64,000 bases of DNA from Pseudeuparius sepicola. Lineage: Eukaryota > Arthropoda > Insecta > Coleoptera > Anthribidae. The stretch lies in NCBI GenBank assembly GCA_963920635.1, contig OY987304.1:30070365-30134364 (forward strand). The letters are read 5' to 3'. Under the pieces are notes generated by a model. It made no database searches. It was not told the DNA's origin and saw nothing but the letters and a program-made list of their open reading frames with translations. Below are positions 8,429 to 16,882 of this stretch, piece by piece. Each line of letters begins with the position of its first letter. The first letter of the stretch is position 1. A program made the position numbers and the translations under genes.

Positions 8429-11400
8429 ATGTCATTTGTTGAAAGTGACAAAATTGTTCAAACTTTCGAAAAAGCATTGGATTTATTAAGGGACAGCACG
8501 CAGGAAAGAGTTTTAGAGCAATGGACAAAAAAATTACAAGCAAATATTAAATTACATAATACTGCAATAAAGAAAGGAGACTATAATCACGGTACGCTGA
8601 TGAAACTTCAGACAAATTTGGGTCATCTGAAAAGGATCGGCGTATACTTTAAATCATGGAAACATACGGGGGCTGGTCAAAAACGTGAAAAGAGATCTGA
8701 TCGATTGAAGTGGGAAGACACTCAGTCCGCCTTTCAAAATAGAATAAGGTCAGGTATTATAGTAAACATACTTCACATAGATATAGTAAAGTTTTTAAAT
8801 GACGCATTTTTTCCTTTTAAAAATCGTATAAATCAAATTTTACGTTCTCTAAATGTAGTTAAAGTAAATACTGTCTTCTGTGGTGAATTTGTGAAAATAT
8901 CTGGCGATGGTGAAATCTTTAGTAACAAGTATTTTAATACAAAAAATGCTGCAATCGATCGTGGCGTTGATATAAAGCAATGGTTTAATGACAATGTTAG
9001 CGCTATTATTTTGAGAAAACTTGACGATTTTGAAAATGAAGGGTCCAATTGGAGCTTACATAAAATATTAAGTTTAGAGGTTAATATAAACAAAGTTGGA
9101 TTTGGAAACGGTGGAACGTCATACATAGCTCTGCCCTACGAAATTTCAAGTAAAAAAGCGTGCATTAACGTCCAAAATCAGGATGAGGCTTGTTTCGCGT
9201 GGGCTATCGTTTCAGCGCTTTATCCAACACATTCTAATGCGCATCGAGTAAGTTCATACCCTCATTACTCCACAGTTTTAAATTTGGAGGGGATAGATTT
9301 CCCGATGACATTGCCACAGATTACAAAATTTGAGCAGTTAAATAAAATATCTGTAAACGTGTATGTTCTGGAGTTAGTGGGCAAAGAAAAAACATCTAGA
9401 TTTATGACTGTACCTGTCAGATTAACAAAAAATAAACTTGATAGACATGTGAATTTACTTCTTATTCAAAATGAATATTCGCCAAATATCGGGGAATTCG
9501 AAGCTCCCCCTCAAGACGAGTCGATGGATAATATAAAATATCATTTTTGTTGGATAAAGGATCTTTCTAAATTAGTCTCAAAACAATTAAACAACCATAA
9601 AAGACGTGTATTTATATGTGACAGATGCTTAAATTATTTTACATCTCAAGATAAATTGAACGAGCATGCTACTAGCTGTGAACAAATAAATCAATGCAAA
9701 ATTGAATTTCCCAAGGAAAAATTTATTGAGTTTAAAAATTTTGCACATAAAGAACATGTACCTTTCATAATCTACTCAGACGTGGAGGCGATGCTAACAC
9801 CCGTCCACGATCTGCAAACCGAGACGAAAACTAAAAAATATCAAAAACATGTGGCCTATAGTGCTGCATACTATTTCAAATGTACATTCGATGACTCATT
9901 ATCTTTCTACAACAGCTATCGTGGACCCCAATGTTTATCTTGGTTTGCAGATCAGCTGGATGAGACCGCGAAATTTGTAGCCTCTAAATTAAAAATTGTG
10001 GAGCCTATGGACGAAACCATTAGCCTTAAGGATGCTAGCGAAAACTGTCATATTTGCGAGAAAAAATTCATAGACACTGACATAATTGTGCGCGATCATT
10101 GTCACTTAACCGGCAAATTTCGCGGCTACGCCCACCAAAATTGTAATTTGAATTATAAGAACTCTTTTATGATTCCCGTAGTATTTCACAATCTAAGTGG
10201 ATACGACAGCCATTTTATAATAAGGGACCTTGCCAAAAGAAATCACATTACTCTGCTTCCGATAAACAAAGAAAAATATATTAGTTTTACTATGTTTGAT
10301 AATGAGACAAATATCAAGTTTCGCTTTATCGACTCTTTTAGATTTCTAGGTTTTTCGCTTGATACTCTCGTTTCCTCTCTAAAAAGTGACGATTTCGTAA
10401 ATGCTAAAAAAGAATTTCACCATTTGTCACCTGAAAAGTTTACATTGTTAACCAGGAAGGGCGTTTTTTGCTATGATTACATAGACTCGTTTAAAAAATT
10501 AGAGGAAACCTCATTACCTTCAATCGATCAATTCTATAACAAACTAAACGATGTTGAAATCGACGAAAAAGACTACAGACACGCACAATTAGTATGGGAA
10601 AAGTTCAATATAACTAACTTGGGCGAATACTCCGATCTGTATTTAAAAACCGATGTGATGCTGCTTACAGATGTGTTTGAGAATTTTAGAAAATCGTGTT
10701 ACAAAAACTATGGATTAGATCCTGCTTGGTATTACACATTACCGGGATACACTTGGGACTGTATGCTCAAATATACCAACTGCAAACTGGAGACATTCCA
10801 AGACATCGATATTTTATTATTTTTCGAAAAAGCTGTAAGAGGTGGAATAAGTCAGTGTAGCCATCGCTTTTCCGAAGCGAATAATAAATATATGCGAAGC
10901 TATGACTCCACCAAACCTTCCAAATTTATTGCCTATTTCGACGTTAACAACTTATATGGCTGGGCGATGTGTGAGCATCTCCCTTATGGCGGATTTGAAT
11001 GGATTGAGGACTCAGAGTTTGACGTTACCAAGATTGCCGACGATGCAGACGAAGGCTATGTCTTGGAGGTGGATTTGTCGTACCCAGATCATCTGCATGA
11101 TGTGCATAAAGACCTCCCGTTTGCAGCAGAGCAGCGAAAACCACCAGGATCGAAATTTTCCAAGCTTATGCCCACACTTCATGACAAGAAGAATTACATA
11201 ATTCATTACAGAGCGCTTAAACAGGCTTTGAGAAACGGTCTAGTTTTGACCAAAATCCACAGAATTCTGAAGTTTAAACAGGCCCCCTGGCTAGCTCCTT
11301 ACATACAGTTTAATACACGCTTGAGACAGCAAGCATCGTTAGAATTTGAAAAAACTATAATCAAACTCATGAACAACGCAGTTTATGGTAAAACAATGGA

Positions 11401-12166
11401 GAACATAAGGAAACACAGGGTTGTTAAACTATTACGCAAATGGGCTGGTAGGTTTGGAGCAAAACATTATATTTCTAGCCCACGTTTTAAGAGCAGAACC
11501 ATATTTGATGAAAATTTAGTTAGCGTAGAACTAAATAAGACGAGTATTATTTTCAATAAGCCCCTCTATGTGGGAATGGCAATACTCGATATCTCAAAAA
11601 CATGCGTTTATGAATTTCATTATGAATTTATGCTACGCAAATTATCTGACTGTACGCTCTTGTATACCGATACTGATAGCCTAGTATATGAAATACGCTG
11701 TAATGACGTTTTTAAAGACATTATTAAAGATAATATAGAACGTTTTGATACTAGTGACTACCCCCAAGATAATAAATATGGTATTCCATTGGTAAATAAA
11801 AAAGTTCCGGGATTAATGAAAGATGAACTTAATGGTAGCATTATAACTCACTTTGCGGGTCTTAGATCTAAGATGTATGCTTATCTGATTGAGGGGAAAA
11901 AAATTTGTATTAAGAAATCGAAAGGAGTCAAGAAAAACGTTGTATCGAGACATATAACGTACAACGATTATGTAAGTTGTTTGTTTGACAAGAAACAAAA
12001 AATTATAAACCAACGTTCTATACGTTCGTTTGCTCATGATGTTTTCAGTCTCGAACAGTCTAAAATTGGCTTGAATCCTTTCGATGATAAGCGATATTTA
12101 GTTAATAGTATTGTAACTCTTCCTTGGGGACACAAAGCTATAAGGCATATTGAATGTAATATGTAA
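8429..12166 (+). CDS. polB: Protein-primed family-B DNA polymerase (Polinton PolB)
   Basis: 1245 residues. It should replicate the linear element from its ends by protein priming. An N-terminal domain has a NQDEACFAW motif (Cys about 255) and a later conserved histidine region, resembling a cysteine-peptidase-like fold. Then come a C2HC/C2H2 finger (397-417), Exo I with D451 and E453 (SDVEAML), an endonuclease VII-like Cys/His insert (CHIC at 540-543, DHCHLTGKFRG at 556-566), Exo II FHNLSGYD (586-593) and Exo III YLKTD (738-742). Polymerase motif A is DVNNLYGW (838-845), motif B is KLMNNAVYG (979-987) and motif C is YTDTDS (1079-1084). The long insert between A and B is where protein-primed enzymes carry TPR2. 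All catalytic residues are present and there are no breaks. It converges on the gene ending at 12210. Confidence 0.97.
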   Translation: MSFVESDKIVQTFEKALDLLRDSTQERVLEQWTKKLQANIKLHNTAIKKGDYNHGTLMKLQTNLGHLKRIGVYFKSWKHTGAGQKREKRSDRLKWEDTQSAFQNRIRSGIIVNILHIDIVKFLNDAFFPFKNRINQILRSLNVVKVNTVFCGEFVKISGDGEIFSNKYFNTKNAAIDRGVDIKQWFNDNVSAIILRKLDDFENEGSNWSLHKILSLEVNINKVGFGNGGTSYIALPYEISSKKACINVQNQDEACFAWAIVSALYPTHSNAHRVSSYPHYSTVLNLEGIDFPMTLPQITKFEQLNKISVNVYVLELVGKEKTSRFMTVPVRLTKNKLDRHVNLLLIQNEYSPNIGEFEAPPQDESMDNIKYHFCWIKDLSKLVSKQLNNHKRRVFICDRCLNYFTSQDKLNEHATSCEQINQCKIEFPKEKFIEFKNFAHKEHVPFIIYSDVEAMLTPVHDLQTETKTKKYQKHVAYSAAYYFKCTFDDSLSFYNSYRGPQCLSWFADQLDETAKFVASKLKIVEPMDETISLKDASENCHICEKKFIDTDIIVRDHCHLTGKFRGYAHQNCNLNYKNSFMIPVVFHNLSGYDSHFIIRDLAKRNHITLLPINKEKYISFTMFDNETNIKFRFIDSFRFLGFSLDTLVSSLKSDDFVNAKKEFHHLSPEKFTLLTRKGVFCYDYIDSFKKLEETSLPSIDQFYNKLNDVEIDEKDYRHAQLVWEKFNITNLGEYSDLYLKTDVMLLTDVFENFRKSCYKNYGLDPAWYYTLPGYTWDCMLKYTNCKLETFQDIDILLFFEKAVRGGISQCSHRFSEANNKYMRSYDSTKPSKFIAYFDVNNLYGWAMCEHLPYGGFEWIEDSEFDVTKIADDADEGYVLEVDLSYPDHLHDVHKDLPFAAEQRKPPGSKFSKLMPTLHDKKNYIIHYRALKQALRNGLVLTKIHRILKFKQAPWLAPYIQFNTRLRQQASLEFEKTIIKLMNNAVYGKTMENIRKHRVVKLLRKWAGRFGAKHYISSPRFKSRTIFDENLVSVELNKTSIIFNKPLYVGMAILDISKTCVYEFHYEFMLRKLSDCTLLYTDTDSLVYEIRCNDVFKDIIKDNIERFDTSDYPQDNKYGIPLVNKKVPGLMKDELNGSIITHFAGLRSKMYAYLIEGKKICIKKSKGVKKNVVSRHITYNDYVSCLFDKKQKIINQRSIRSFAHDVFSLEQSKIGLNPFDDKRYLVNSIVTLPWGHKAIRHIECNM

Positions 12167-12209
12167 GGATGTAAAAATAAAAAACCCATATTTGTAGAAC
12201 GTTGTTTTA
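12167..12209. terminator. Overlapping poly(A) signals of convergent genes
   Basis: The 43-bp gap between converging genes holds AATAAA on the plus strand just after the PolB stop, and AATAAA on the minus strand (plus-strand TTTATT near 12204-12209). Confidence 0.5.
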
Positions 12210-12845
12210 TTAAACCAACCTTCTTCTATACAAATCAGCCAACAGAAACTCTTTGTAAAAACAGAAGAGTTCAAAAATACAAAAGGTTTCTATACTAAAT
12301 GTAATATTACATAATATTAATATAATGTCTGTTTCATTTAAGTTACTACTTACTACTAGATGATTGACTTTATCTAAGAAATTACAATAGAAATCATAAA
12401 AATCAAAGCGGAGCAAAAAGCCAAATCTCAAAGATGCACTTATGCTAACGTTTAACAATTCAAAAATATCTGCCTCGGTAAAATAAACATACACATTATT
12501 TTTTCTAAGCGACACGTGCTGATTTCCATCGGCGTCAATCACCGTACTTAGAACCATACGTGAGTCGAATCTGGCAAACATTGGAGCTCCACCATTATTA
12601 ATAAATTCACATACATGTTCCAATAATTTATTCCATTCAGAGTAGTTCAAGGAAATTACTGTCCGATCATGACAAAGGTATGTGATGATTACTGCTGGCT
12701 CAAAATATTTCTTGAGACTCAACCCTGTATGAATGAATAATCCATTAGTTGATTTGATCGGAAAACATGCTGCCAAAAGCAAAGAATCTTCTACAATATC
12801 ATTTTCACTGCTGCTTACATCGGATTCGTAACCACTGTCAGACAT
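12210..12845 (-). CDS. Unknown protein with acidic Ser-rich N-terminus
   Basis: 211 residues from the ATG at 12845 (MSDSGYESDVSSSEND); the open frame upstream overlaps the integrase end and lacks an ATG. The first ~20 residues are Ser/Asp/Glu-rich, resembling casein-kinase sites. The rest is a mixed alpha/beta protein (YLCHDRTVISLNYSEW, then VYVYFTEADIF) ending in an aromatic, hydrophobic region (RFGFLLRFDFYDFYCNFLD). It is the last gene of the long minus-strand cluster, 25 bp after the integrase stop. It could be a conserved Polinton protein of unknown role; no motif settles it. Confidence 0.6.
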   Translation of the reverse strand: MSDSGYESDVSSSENDIVEDSLLLAACFPIKSTNGLFIHTGLSLKKYFEPAVIITYLCHDRTVISLNYSEWNKLLEHVCEFINNGGAPMFARFDSRMVLSTVIDADGNQHVSLRKNNVYVYFTEADIFELLNVSISASLRFGFLLRFDFYDFYCNFLDKVNHLVVSSNLNETDIILILCNITFSIETFCIFELFCFYKEFLLADLYRRRLV

Positions 12846-12870
12846 TTTGGCGGTTCGTTCACCGAGAGAA

Positions 12871-13815
12871 CTACACAATGTTTGTTTCGCTTATCCACGA
12901 GTCGTGGCTTTTATCTAACCCGAGCCATCGCACAAGAACTTTCCCCCTCCTCCTTTGAAGCACTTTTTCCACCAAATAGATGTCAGGATTTGCCACTTTT
13001 TGCAATTCTTCATTATAAAAACCACCCTTTATAGCTCTTCCACGTAAATCTTCTAACAAATATGTGGGAGGATTGGTGTGTTGTACTTTGATTATTTTGA
13101 ACAACTCCGTTGTCCAATTAGGTCGATATCCCTTGTCAAATACATGTCTAGCTTTACTTATTCTCACAATGTCACCCTTCCTAAATTTACGAGTTTTGAA
13201 AACTTTTAAGTGACTGTTGTACACATTGGTGACTAAATGTTGCTCGTTGTTTTTGTTAACTTCACCAGGCTTCATTTGTATCGTTCTATGTTTCCTATTA
13301 TTGTACTCATTTACTACAGTAGGCAAAATATCAATCCACCTATATTTTCCATTTAGACTGAAATACTTGAATAATTTTTCTTTCAAAGTTCGTATTACTC
13401 TTTCCACTATAGCTGCCTTTTTGTCGGTAAATGTACTGTAGTGATTAATTTGAAAAGTTTTCATCAATTTCTGGAATTCAGAGTTGTAAAATTCTTTGCC
13501 CTGATCGGTTTGTAAATTGTGAGGCTTGCGTCCCCCACTGTTTTTTAAAATATCTTTAAAAGCCTTTGTAACATCTGCTCCAGACTTGGATTGTAGCGGT
13601 CTACACCAGACATATTTGGAGAAAGAGTCAATTACAACTAATATGAATTTATTACCTCTATTACAGTAAGCATATTGATCTAACTGAGCAAGATCGGCTT
13701 GCCAAAGATCATCTAAGCCTTTGATAATAGTTCGACGTCGAGGATAATTTTTTCGAGCTGGTTTATGGAGTTCCCTAACTAACCGAACTTTTTCATCACT
13801 ATGACCGAAATTCAT
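12871..13815 (-). CDS. int: Polinton integrase with C-terminal chromodomain
   Basis: 314 residues from ATG. It is a retrovirus-like DDE integrase that inserts the element and makes the 6-bp duplication. The basic N-terminus (RELHKPARKNYPRRR) is typical of Polinton integrases. Catalytic residues are D41 (WQADLAQ), D104 (LQTDQGKEF) and E138 (AAIVERVIRTLKE), with 33 residues between the last two. An SH3-like region follows (KFRKGDIVRIS, about 211-220), then a chromodomain at about 279-313 (YLVEKVLQRR, VRWLGL, DSWISETNI). Chromodomains on integrases usually steer insertion toward marked chromatin. All motifs are intact. Confidence 0.96.
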   Translation of the reverse strand: MNFGHSDEKVRLVRELHKPARKNYPRRRTIIKGLDDLWQADLAQLDQYAYCNRGNKFILVVIDSFSKYVWCRPLQSKSGADVTKAFKDILKNSGGRKPHNLQTDQGKEFYNSEFQKLMKTFQINHYSTFTDKKAAIVERVIRTLKEKLFKYFSLNGKYRWIDILPTVVNEYNNRKHRTIQMKPGEVNKNNEQHLVTNVYNSHLKVFKTRKFRKGDIVRISKARHVFDKGYRPNWTTELFKIIKVQHTNPPTYLLEDLRGRAIKGGFYNEELQKVANPDIYLVEKVLQRRRGKVLVRWLGLDKSHDSWISETNIV

Positions 13816-13848
13816 TGTTCAACTGCTCAATTCCAACTTAAAATGAAA

Positions 13849-14196
13849 TTACTTTACACCGCTCTTTTGTTTATCCAATTTCAGTTGTTCTTTAATCACA
13901 TCCTGCTCTTGTGTTATTTTCTCTATGGCAGTTTGCAAAGCAACAGTATTTAATTCTAACAACTCTTTAAAATCCTGTATTTGCTGGGAAACGTTATTTT
14001 TAAAGTCGTTTACTGACCGTAATAAAAAGTTATGACGCTCATCTAATATATTTCTAAGCTTTTCGTTATCTTTATTATATTGAAATGAAATAGCTGAAGC
14101 ATCGCTATTCAATTTTTGGTTTTGGGACAAAGGAGAGTGCACAATGCCGCTAGCCTTTTTGTATTTCGACGAGCGTCCGAACTTGTTAAGAGTCAT
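13849..14196 (-). CDS. Small coiled-coil Polinton protein
   Basis: 115 residues from ATG (MTLNKFGRSSKYKK). A basic N-terminus is followed by a Ser/Asn-rich linker and a helix from about residue 40 on, with heptad-like spacing (RNILDERHNFLLRSV, IQDFKELLELNTVALQTAIEKI). It lies between the integrase and the conserved protein upstream, within the minus-strand structural cluster. The layout of basic tip plus coiled coil suits a small structural or fibre-like protein, but I cannot assign a family. Confidence 0.65.
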   Translation of the reverse strand: MTLNKFGRSSKYKKASGIVHSPLSQNQKLNSDASAISFQYNKDNEKLRNILDERHNFLLRSVNDFKNNVSQQIQDFKELLELNTVALQTAIEKITQEQDVIKEQLKLDKQKSGVK

Positions 14197-14232
14197 TTTG
14201 TAACTAACTGTATATTGACAGTAATTATACTT

Positions 14233-15154
14233 CTAGTAAATAACTTTAGCTTCCTTTAATTCATTTAAGATGGCTGCGATTTCGTTGTCGTGAGAAGTGT
14301 TTCCGGCATCTTTAGAAGCTACAAGTAACTTCAACCTATCTACTAATTCATTGACATTATCCCAGTATACGTATCTAGGGTTTTGTGTTATAAGTAAGCT
14401 GCATACCTGTACCTTGCGCATCTTGAGTTTTACTTTTTATTAGAGGTCTAATGATATTAAGGTATTTGGTCTTGTGAGAACCCCTCAATTTACCATTCGA
14501 TGTAAGGTGAACACCAGTTAACATTAAAATTTTCTTGTAATTTAACAAATCCGCCTGACTGTATTCTGGATATTCATAGAAAATGAGTTGGTAAAGTCCG
14601 TCGGTGCTCTTGAAAGGAGTGTTATCGATTATTATATCTCCCGTGTCTTTATCAAAATCGATATGTTTATTTCCTAAGGTCCATGTGTAGGTACTGCGAT
14701 CAAGTTTAGGACCATAAGTATTATCAATATCAGCAGATTTTGAGATGAAATTTTGAATGTATGGTAAGGCCGTTTCAGGATAACCATAATCTGCGTCATC
14801 TTCAACATCATCATCGTATTCAGTTACTTGAGATGATTCTAAGACCGTTGTAGGTAATGTATTTTCTCCCGATATTTCAGACGGTAACTTTTTACTTGGC
14901 GTACTAGTAAATAATTCTATCTTAGGTTTTATCCGAATTGCAGTTTGTTGCTTTGATCCTACCTTAACTTTCATATTATTTTTTATTTCGCTTAGAGAAT
15001 CTTTTACGGGCTTGAATATCTTATCTAAAGTCTCATCCATCTCAGATTTACCCGTTTTTAACGCAGCATATTTTCTTCTAATAGATCTAGTTAGCTCTTT
15101 AATTTTTTTAGCACGCTGTGCTCTCTGAATTTGTTCTTGTGATGTCAAGGGCAT
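14233..15154 (-). CDS. Conserved Polinton protein split by a +1 break
   Basis: Frame one runs from ATG 15154 to a TAG at 14375-14377. The continuation, in the +1 frame, runs to 14233. Frame one has a Lys/Arg-rich helical N-terminus, an acidic linker (EYDDDVEDDADYG) and a conserved core (TYTWTLGNKHIDFD, GLYQLIFYEYPEYS, KYLNIIRPLIKS). The second part (YVYWDNVNELVDRLKLL) looks like the C-terminal end of the same protein as I know it from other insect Polintons. The switch site is CCC-TAG-A. It could be a disabling single-base indel, an assembly error or +1 recoding. Probably a virion or accessory protein; function unknown. Confidence 0.7.
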
Positions 15155-15182
15155 GTTGGCTACTAATAAAGATACCGAGTCA

Positions 15183-15872
15183 CTAGAGTTTTATATAGCT
15201 ATCAAATCCTTTTCTGTATCGCCCATTATCTAAACTAAAGTCTTTGGCTATCACTAATGTTCCAAAAACACTACCATTCCAACAAAATGAGCAAAGGTTT
15301 TTAAACTGCTCGTAGGTGATATCTGGTGACACATGTTCATCATAGACATGCTTCAGATTAACGTCATCCTGTTTGAACAGAATAATCATGTTACAATTGT
15401 CTCGTATTAATTGCTTAGGAATTTTAGAATATGTCTGACAAAGATAGACAACATCTATAGATTTATGACGTCCCATTGAATAAAATTCTCTAATTTTATC
15501 TTGTTTATCGCAAGCCACGTCATCAAATATGAAAACCGAATTTTCTCTAGCCTCTGATGGACCAATTACATCATCGTTTGAGTTAAAGGGAAAATATCCA
15601 ACGCCACTAACTTGTTTAAGCACGTCTTGCAATAACTGATACTTGGGTTGGTACAGTGACTTACTGTACAAGTAAATATTCTCGAATTTTAGTCCGTTTT
15701 CATTAAATATTAAACTAAGTAAAGCGTTGGTTTTTCCACATCCGCTAGGTCCACAAAAAATTGCCCTAAATGAGTTTGGAAACAGTACACCGTGTTTAGA
15801 TTTAGCACTACTTTCTTGCACAATATCTAGGTTTTCTACTGGAAGTGAAACTGTCTGCTGATGGATTTGCAT
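15183..15872 (-). CDS. A32-like FtsK/HerA packaging ATPase
   Basis: 229 residues from ATG 15872. It should power genome packaging into the capsid. Walker A is GPSGCGKT (41-48). Walker B is VFIFDDV (113-119). After it comes FYSMGRHKSIDVVYLCQTY, with the Gln of the sensor region. The C-terminal region is complete. The same frame is open upstream of the ATG through a histidine-bearing stretch that would complete a C2H2 finger, so the original protein may have begun at 16086 with two zinc fingers; see the entry at 15943. The ATG at 15872 would still give a full ATPase domain. Confidence 0.93.
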   Translation of the reverse strand: MQIHQQTVSLPVENLDIVQESSAKSKHGVLFPNSFRAIFCGPSGCGKTNALLSLIFNENGLKFENIYLYSKSLYQPKYQLLQDVLKQVSGVGYFPFNSNDDVIGPSEARENSVFIFDDVACDKQDKIREFYSMGRHKSIDVVYLCQTYSKIPKQLIRDNCNMIILFKQDDVNLKHVYDEHVSPDITYEQFKNLCSFCWNGSVFGTLVIAKDFSLDNGRYRKGFDSYIKL

Positions 15873-15942
15873 CGCGTCTTTCGAATCGTTGTATCCAACG
15901 ACCTCGCTAACAACTAAGTCGTTTTGAAGTTGGTGGATTCTT

Positions 15943-16086
15943 TTATGAGTTTTTTAAGTTATCTTTTCTCGAAAACGTTTTACTACAGAATTCACACATA
16001 AAAATAATAGTTCTGTGAATATTCTTGTGTCTTGTAAAACTATCCGATCTACAAAATGTTGTACCGCAAATATCACACATATACAT
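15943..16086 (-). CDS. C2H2 zinc-finger ORF, probably a broken N-terminus of the ATPase
   Basis: 47 residues from ATG 16086. Finger one is complete: CDIC, then HKNIH. Finger two has CEFC and the usual FSRKDNL but hits a stop right after, because an A6 run at 15950-15955 (T on the plus strand) shifts the frame. In the +1 frame the two expected histidines follow at once, and that frame continues open into the ATPase start at 15872. So the fingers and ATPase look like one former or recoded unit. If expressed alone, this is a one-and-a-half-finger peptide. Confidence 0.6.
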   Translation of the reverse strand: MYMCDICGTTFCRSDSFTRHKNIHRTIIFMCEFCSKTFSRKDNLKNS

Positions 16087-16178
16087 CACGTAGGTGGGGA
16101 ATAAAACACTGACAATTATACTTAATTTTATCTTTATTATATACTAACACATTGTTACAATACATTCATACTATATTT

Positions 16179-16433
16179 TTAATTTGCCTTTGGATCATTT
16201 GCCTTCGGATCACTTGCCTTCGGATCATTTGCCTTTGCCTTCCGATCATTTGCCTTTGCCTTCGGATCATTTGCCTTTGCCTTCCGATCATTTGCCTTTG
16301 CCTTTGGATCATTTGCCTTTGCCTTCGAATCATTTGCCTTCCGATCATTTGCCTTTGCCTTTGAATCATTTGCCTTTGCCTTTAGATCATTTGCCTTTGG
16401 AGTGCTCCAAATTTTCAGTTCCATATCTCCCAT
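16179..16433 (-). CDS. Lys/Ala/Asn/Asp repeat ORF over a minisatellite (doubtful gene)
   Basis: 84 codons from ATG 16433, overlapping the end of the membrane-protein gene in another frame. After ~12 unique residues it is a low-complexity repeat of KAKAND followed by P, R or S. It is carried by a minisatellite with 21-bp and 15-bp units, so the open frame may be a by-product of repeats whose lengths are multiples of three. No function can be assigned. Confidence 0.3.
   Translation of the reverse strand: MGDMELKIWSTPKANDLKAKANDSKAKANDRKANDSKAKANDPKAKANDRKAKANDPKAKANDRKAKANDPKASDPKANDPKAN
16185..16405. repeat. Minisatellite with 21-bp and 15-bp units
   Basis: Units built from GATCATTTG, CCTTTG and CCTTCG (variants CCTTCC, CCTTTA) are repeated about eleven times. 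It lies between the membrane-protein gene and the zinc-finger/ATPase gene. Confidence 0.9.
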
Positions 16434-16843
16434 CTCTCTCTTTGTGTAAGTACTATTTTAATCATGAGTTTTGTTACTAACAGCGATGAGCACACCGTAA
16501 TGTAATAAACCAGAGGAACAAGAGTAATTTCCATATTATATTCCTTTTGTTCGGGGGTTAATTTAGGTGCAGTCGGGGTACTTTTTGTAGTATTTGTAAC
16601 TTCAGAAATTTTCCTCCATCTAGTTTCACCAATCGTATGGTTTTTAAATTTAAAATGAAATTTAAATTGCGTTGAATTTTTCGGAAGGATAGCCATTGAA
16701 ATTGCACTTCCAATAGAAATAAATGGTGAGCATTTATCATTGCTTCCACAAACAGAGATGTTAGTCTGATTTAGCTCATTGTGAATATAGAACACATTAT
16801 TAATTATTGCTAGCAATGTAATGTGACCCGCTCTCAATAACAT
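16415..16843 (-). CDS. Small type I membrane glycoprotein candidate
   Basis: 142 residues from ATG 16843. The N-terminus reads as a signal peptide (LRAGHITLLAIINNVFYI). An ectodomain of about 80 residues follows with five N-glycosylation sequons (N25, N28, N56, N68, N84) and two Cys (32, 37). A Thr/Pro-rich stalk leads to one membrane segment at about 104-131 and a short basic tail (TQRERWE). It starts 39 bp downstream of the capsid stop in the structural cluster. No family is recognised. Topology suggests a surface or envelope-associated protein, which would be unusual for a capsid-based element; it could instead act in host membranes. Confidence 0.6.
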   Translation of the reverse strand: MLLRAGHITLLAIINNVFYIHNELNQTNISVCGSNDKCSPFISIGSAISMAILPKNSTQFKFHFKFKNHTIGETRWRKISEVTNTTKSTPTAPKLTPEQKEYNMEITLVPLVYYITVCSSLLVTKLMIKIVLTQRERWEIWN

Positions 16844-16882
16844 CTTGGACAGGACTGTTGGATTTGACTAATTGTTCTTAAT

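Noticed and set aside
16185..16405. Possible CRISPR array
   Set aside because: Units are contiguous with no unique spacers, and the context is eukaryotic; it is a minisatellite.
16152..16480. Plus-strand Leu/Cys/Ile and His/Leu/Pro repeat ORFs
   Set aside because: Frames through the minisatellite on the other strand; no support beyond repeat periodicity.
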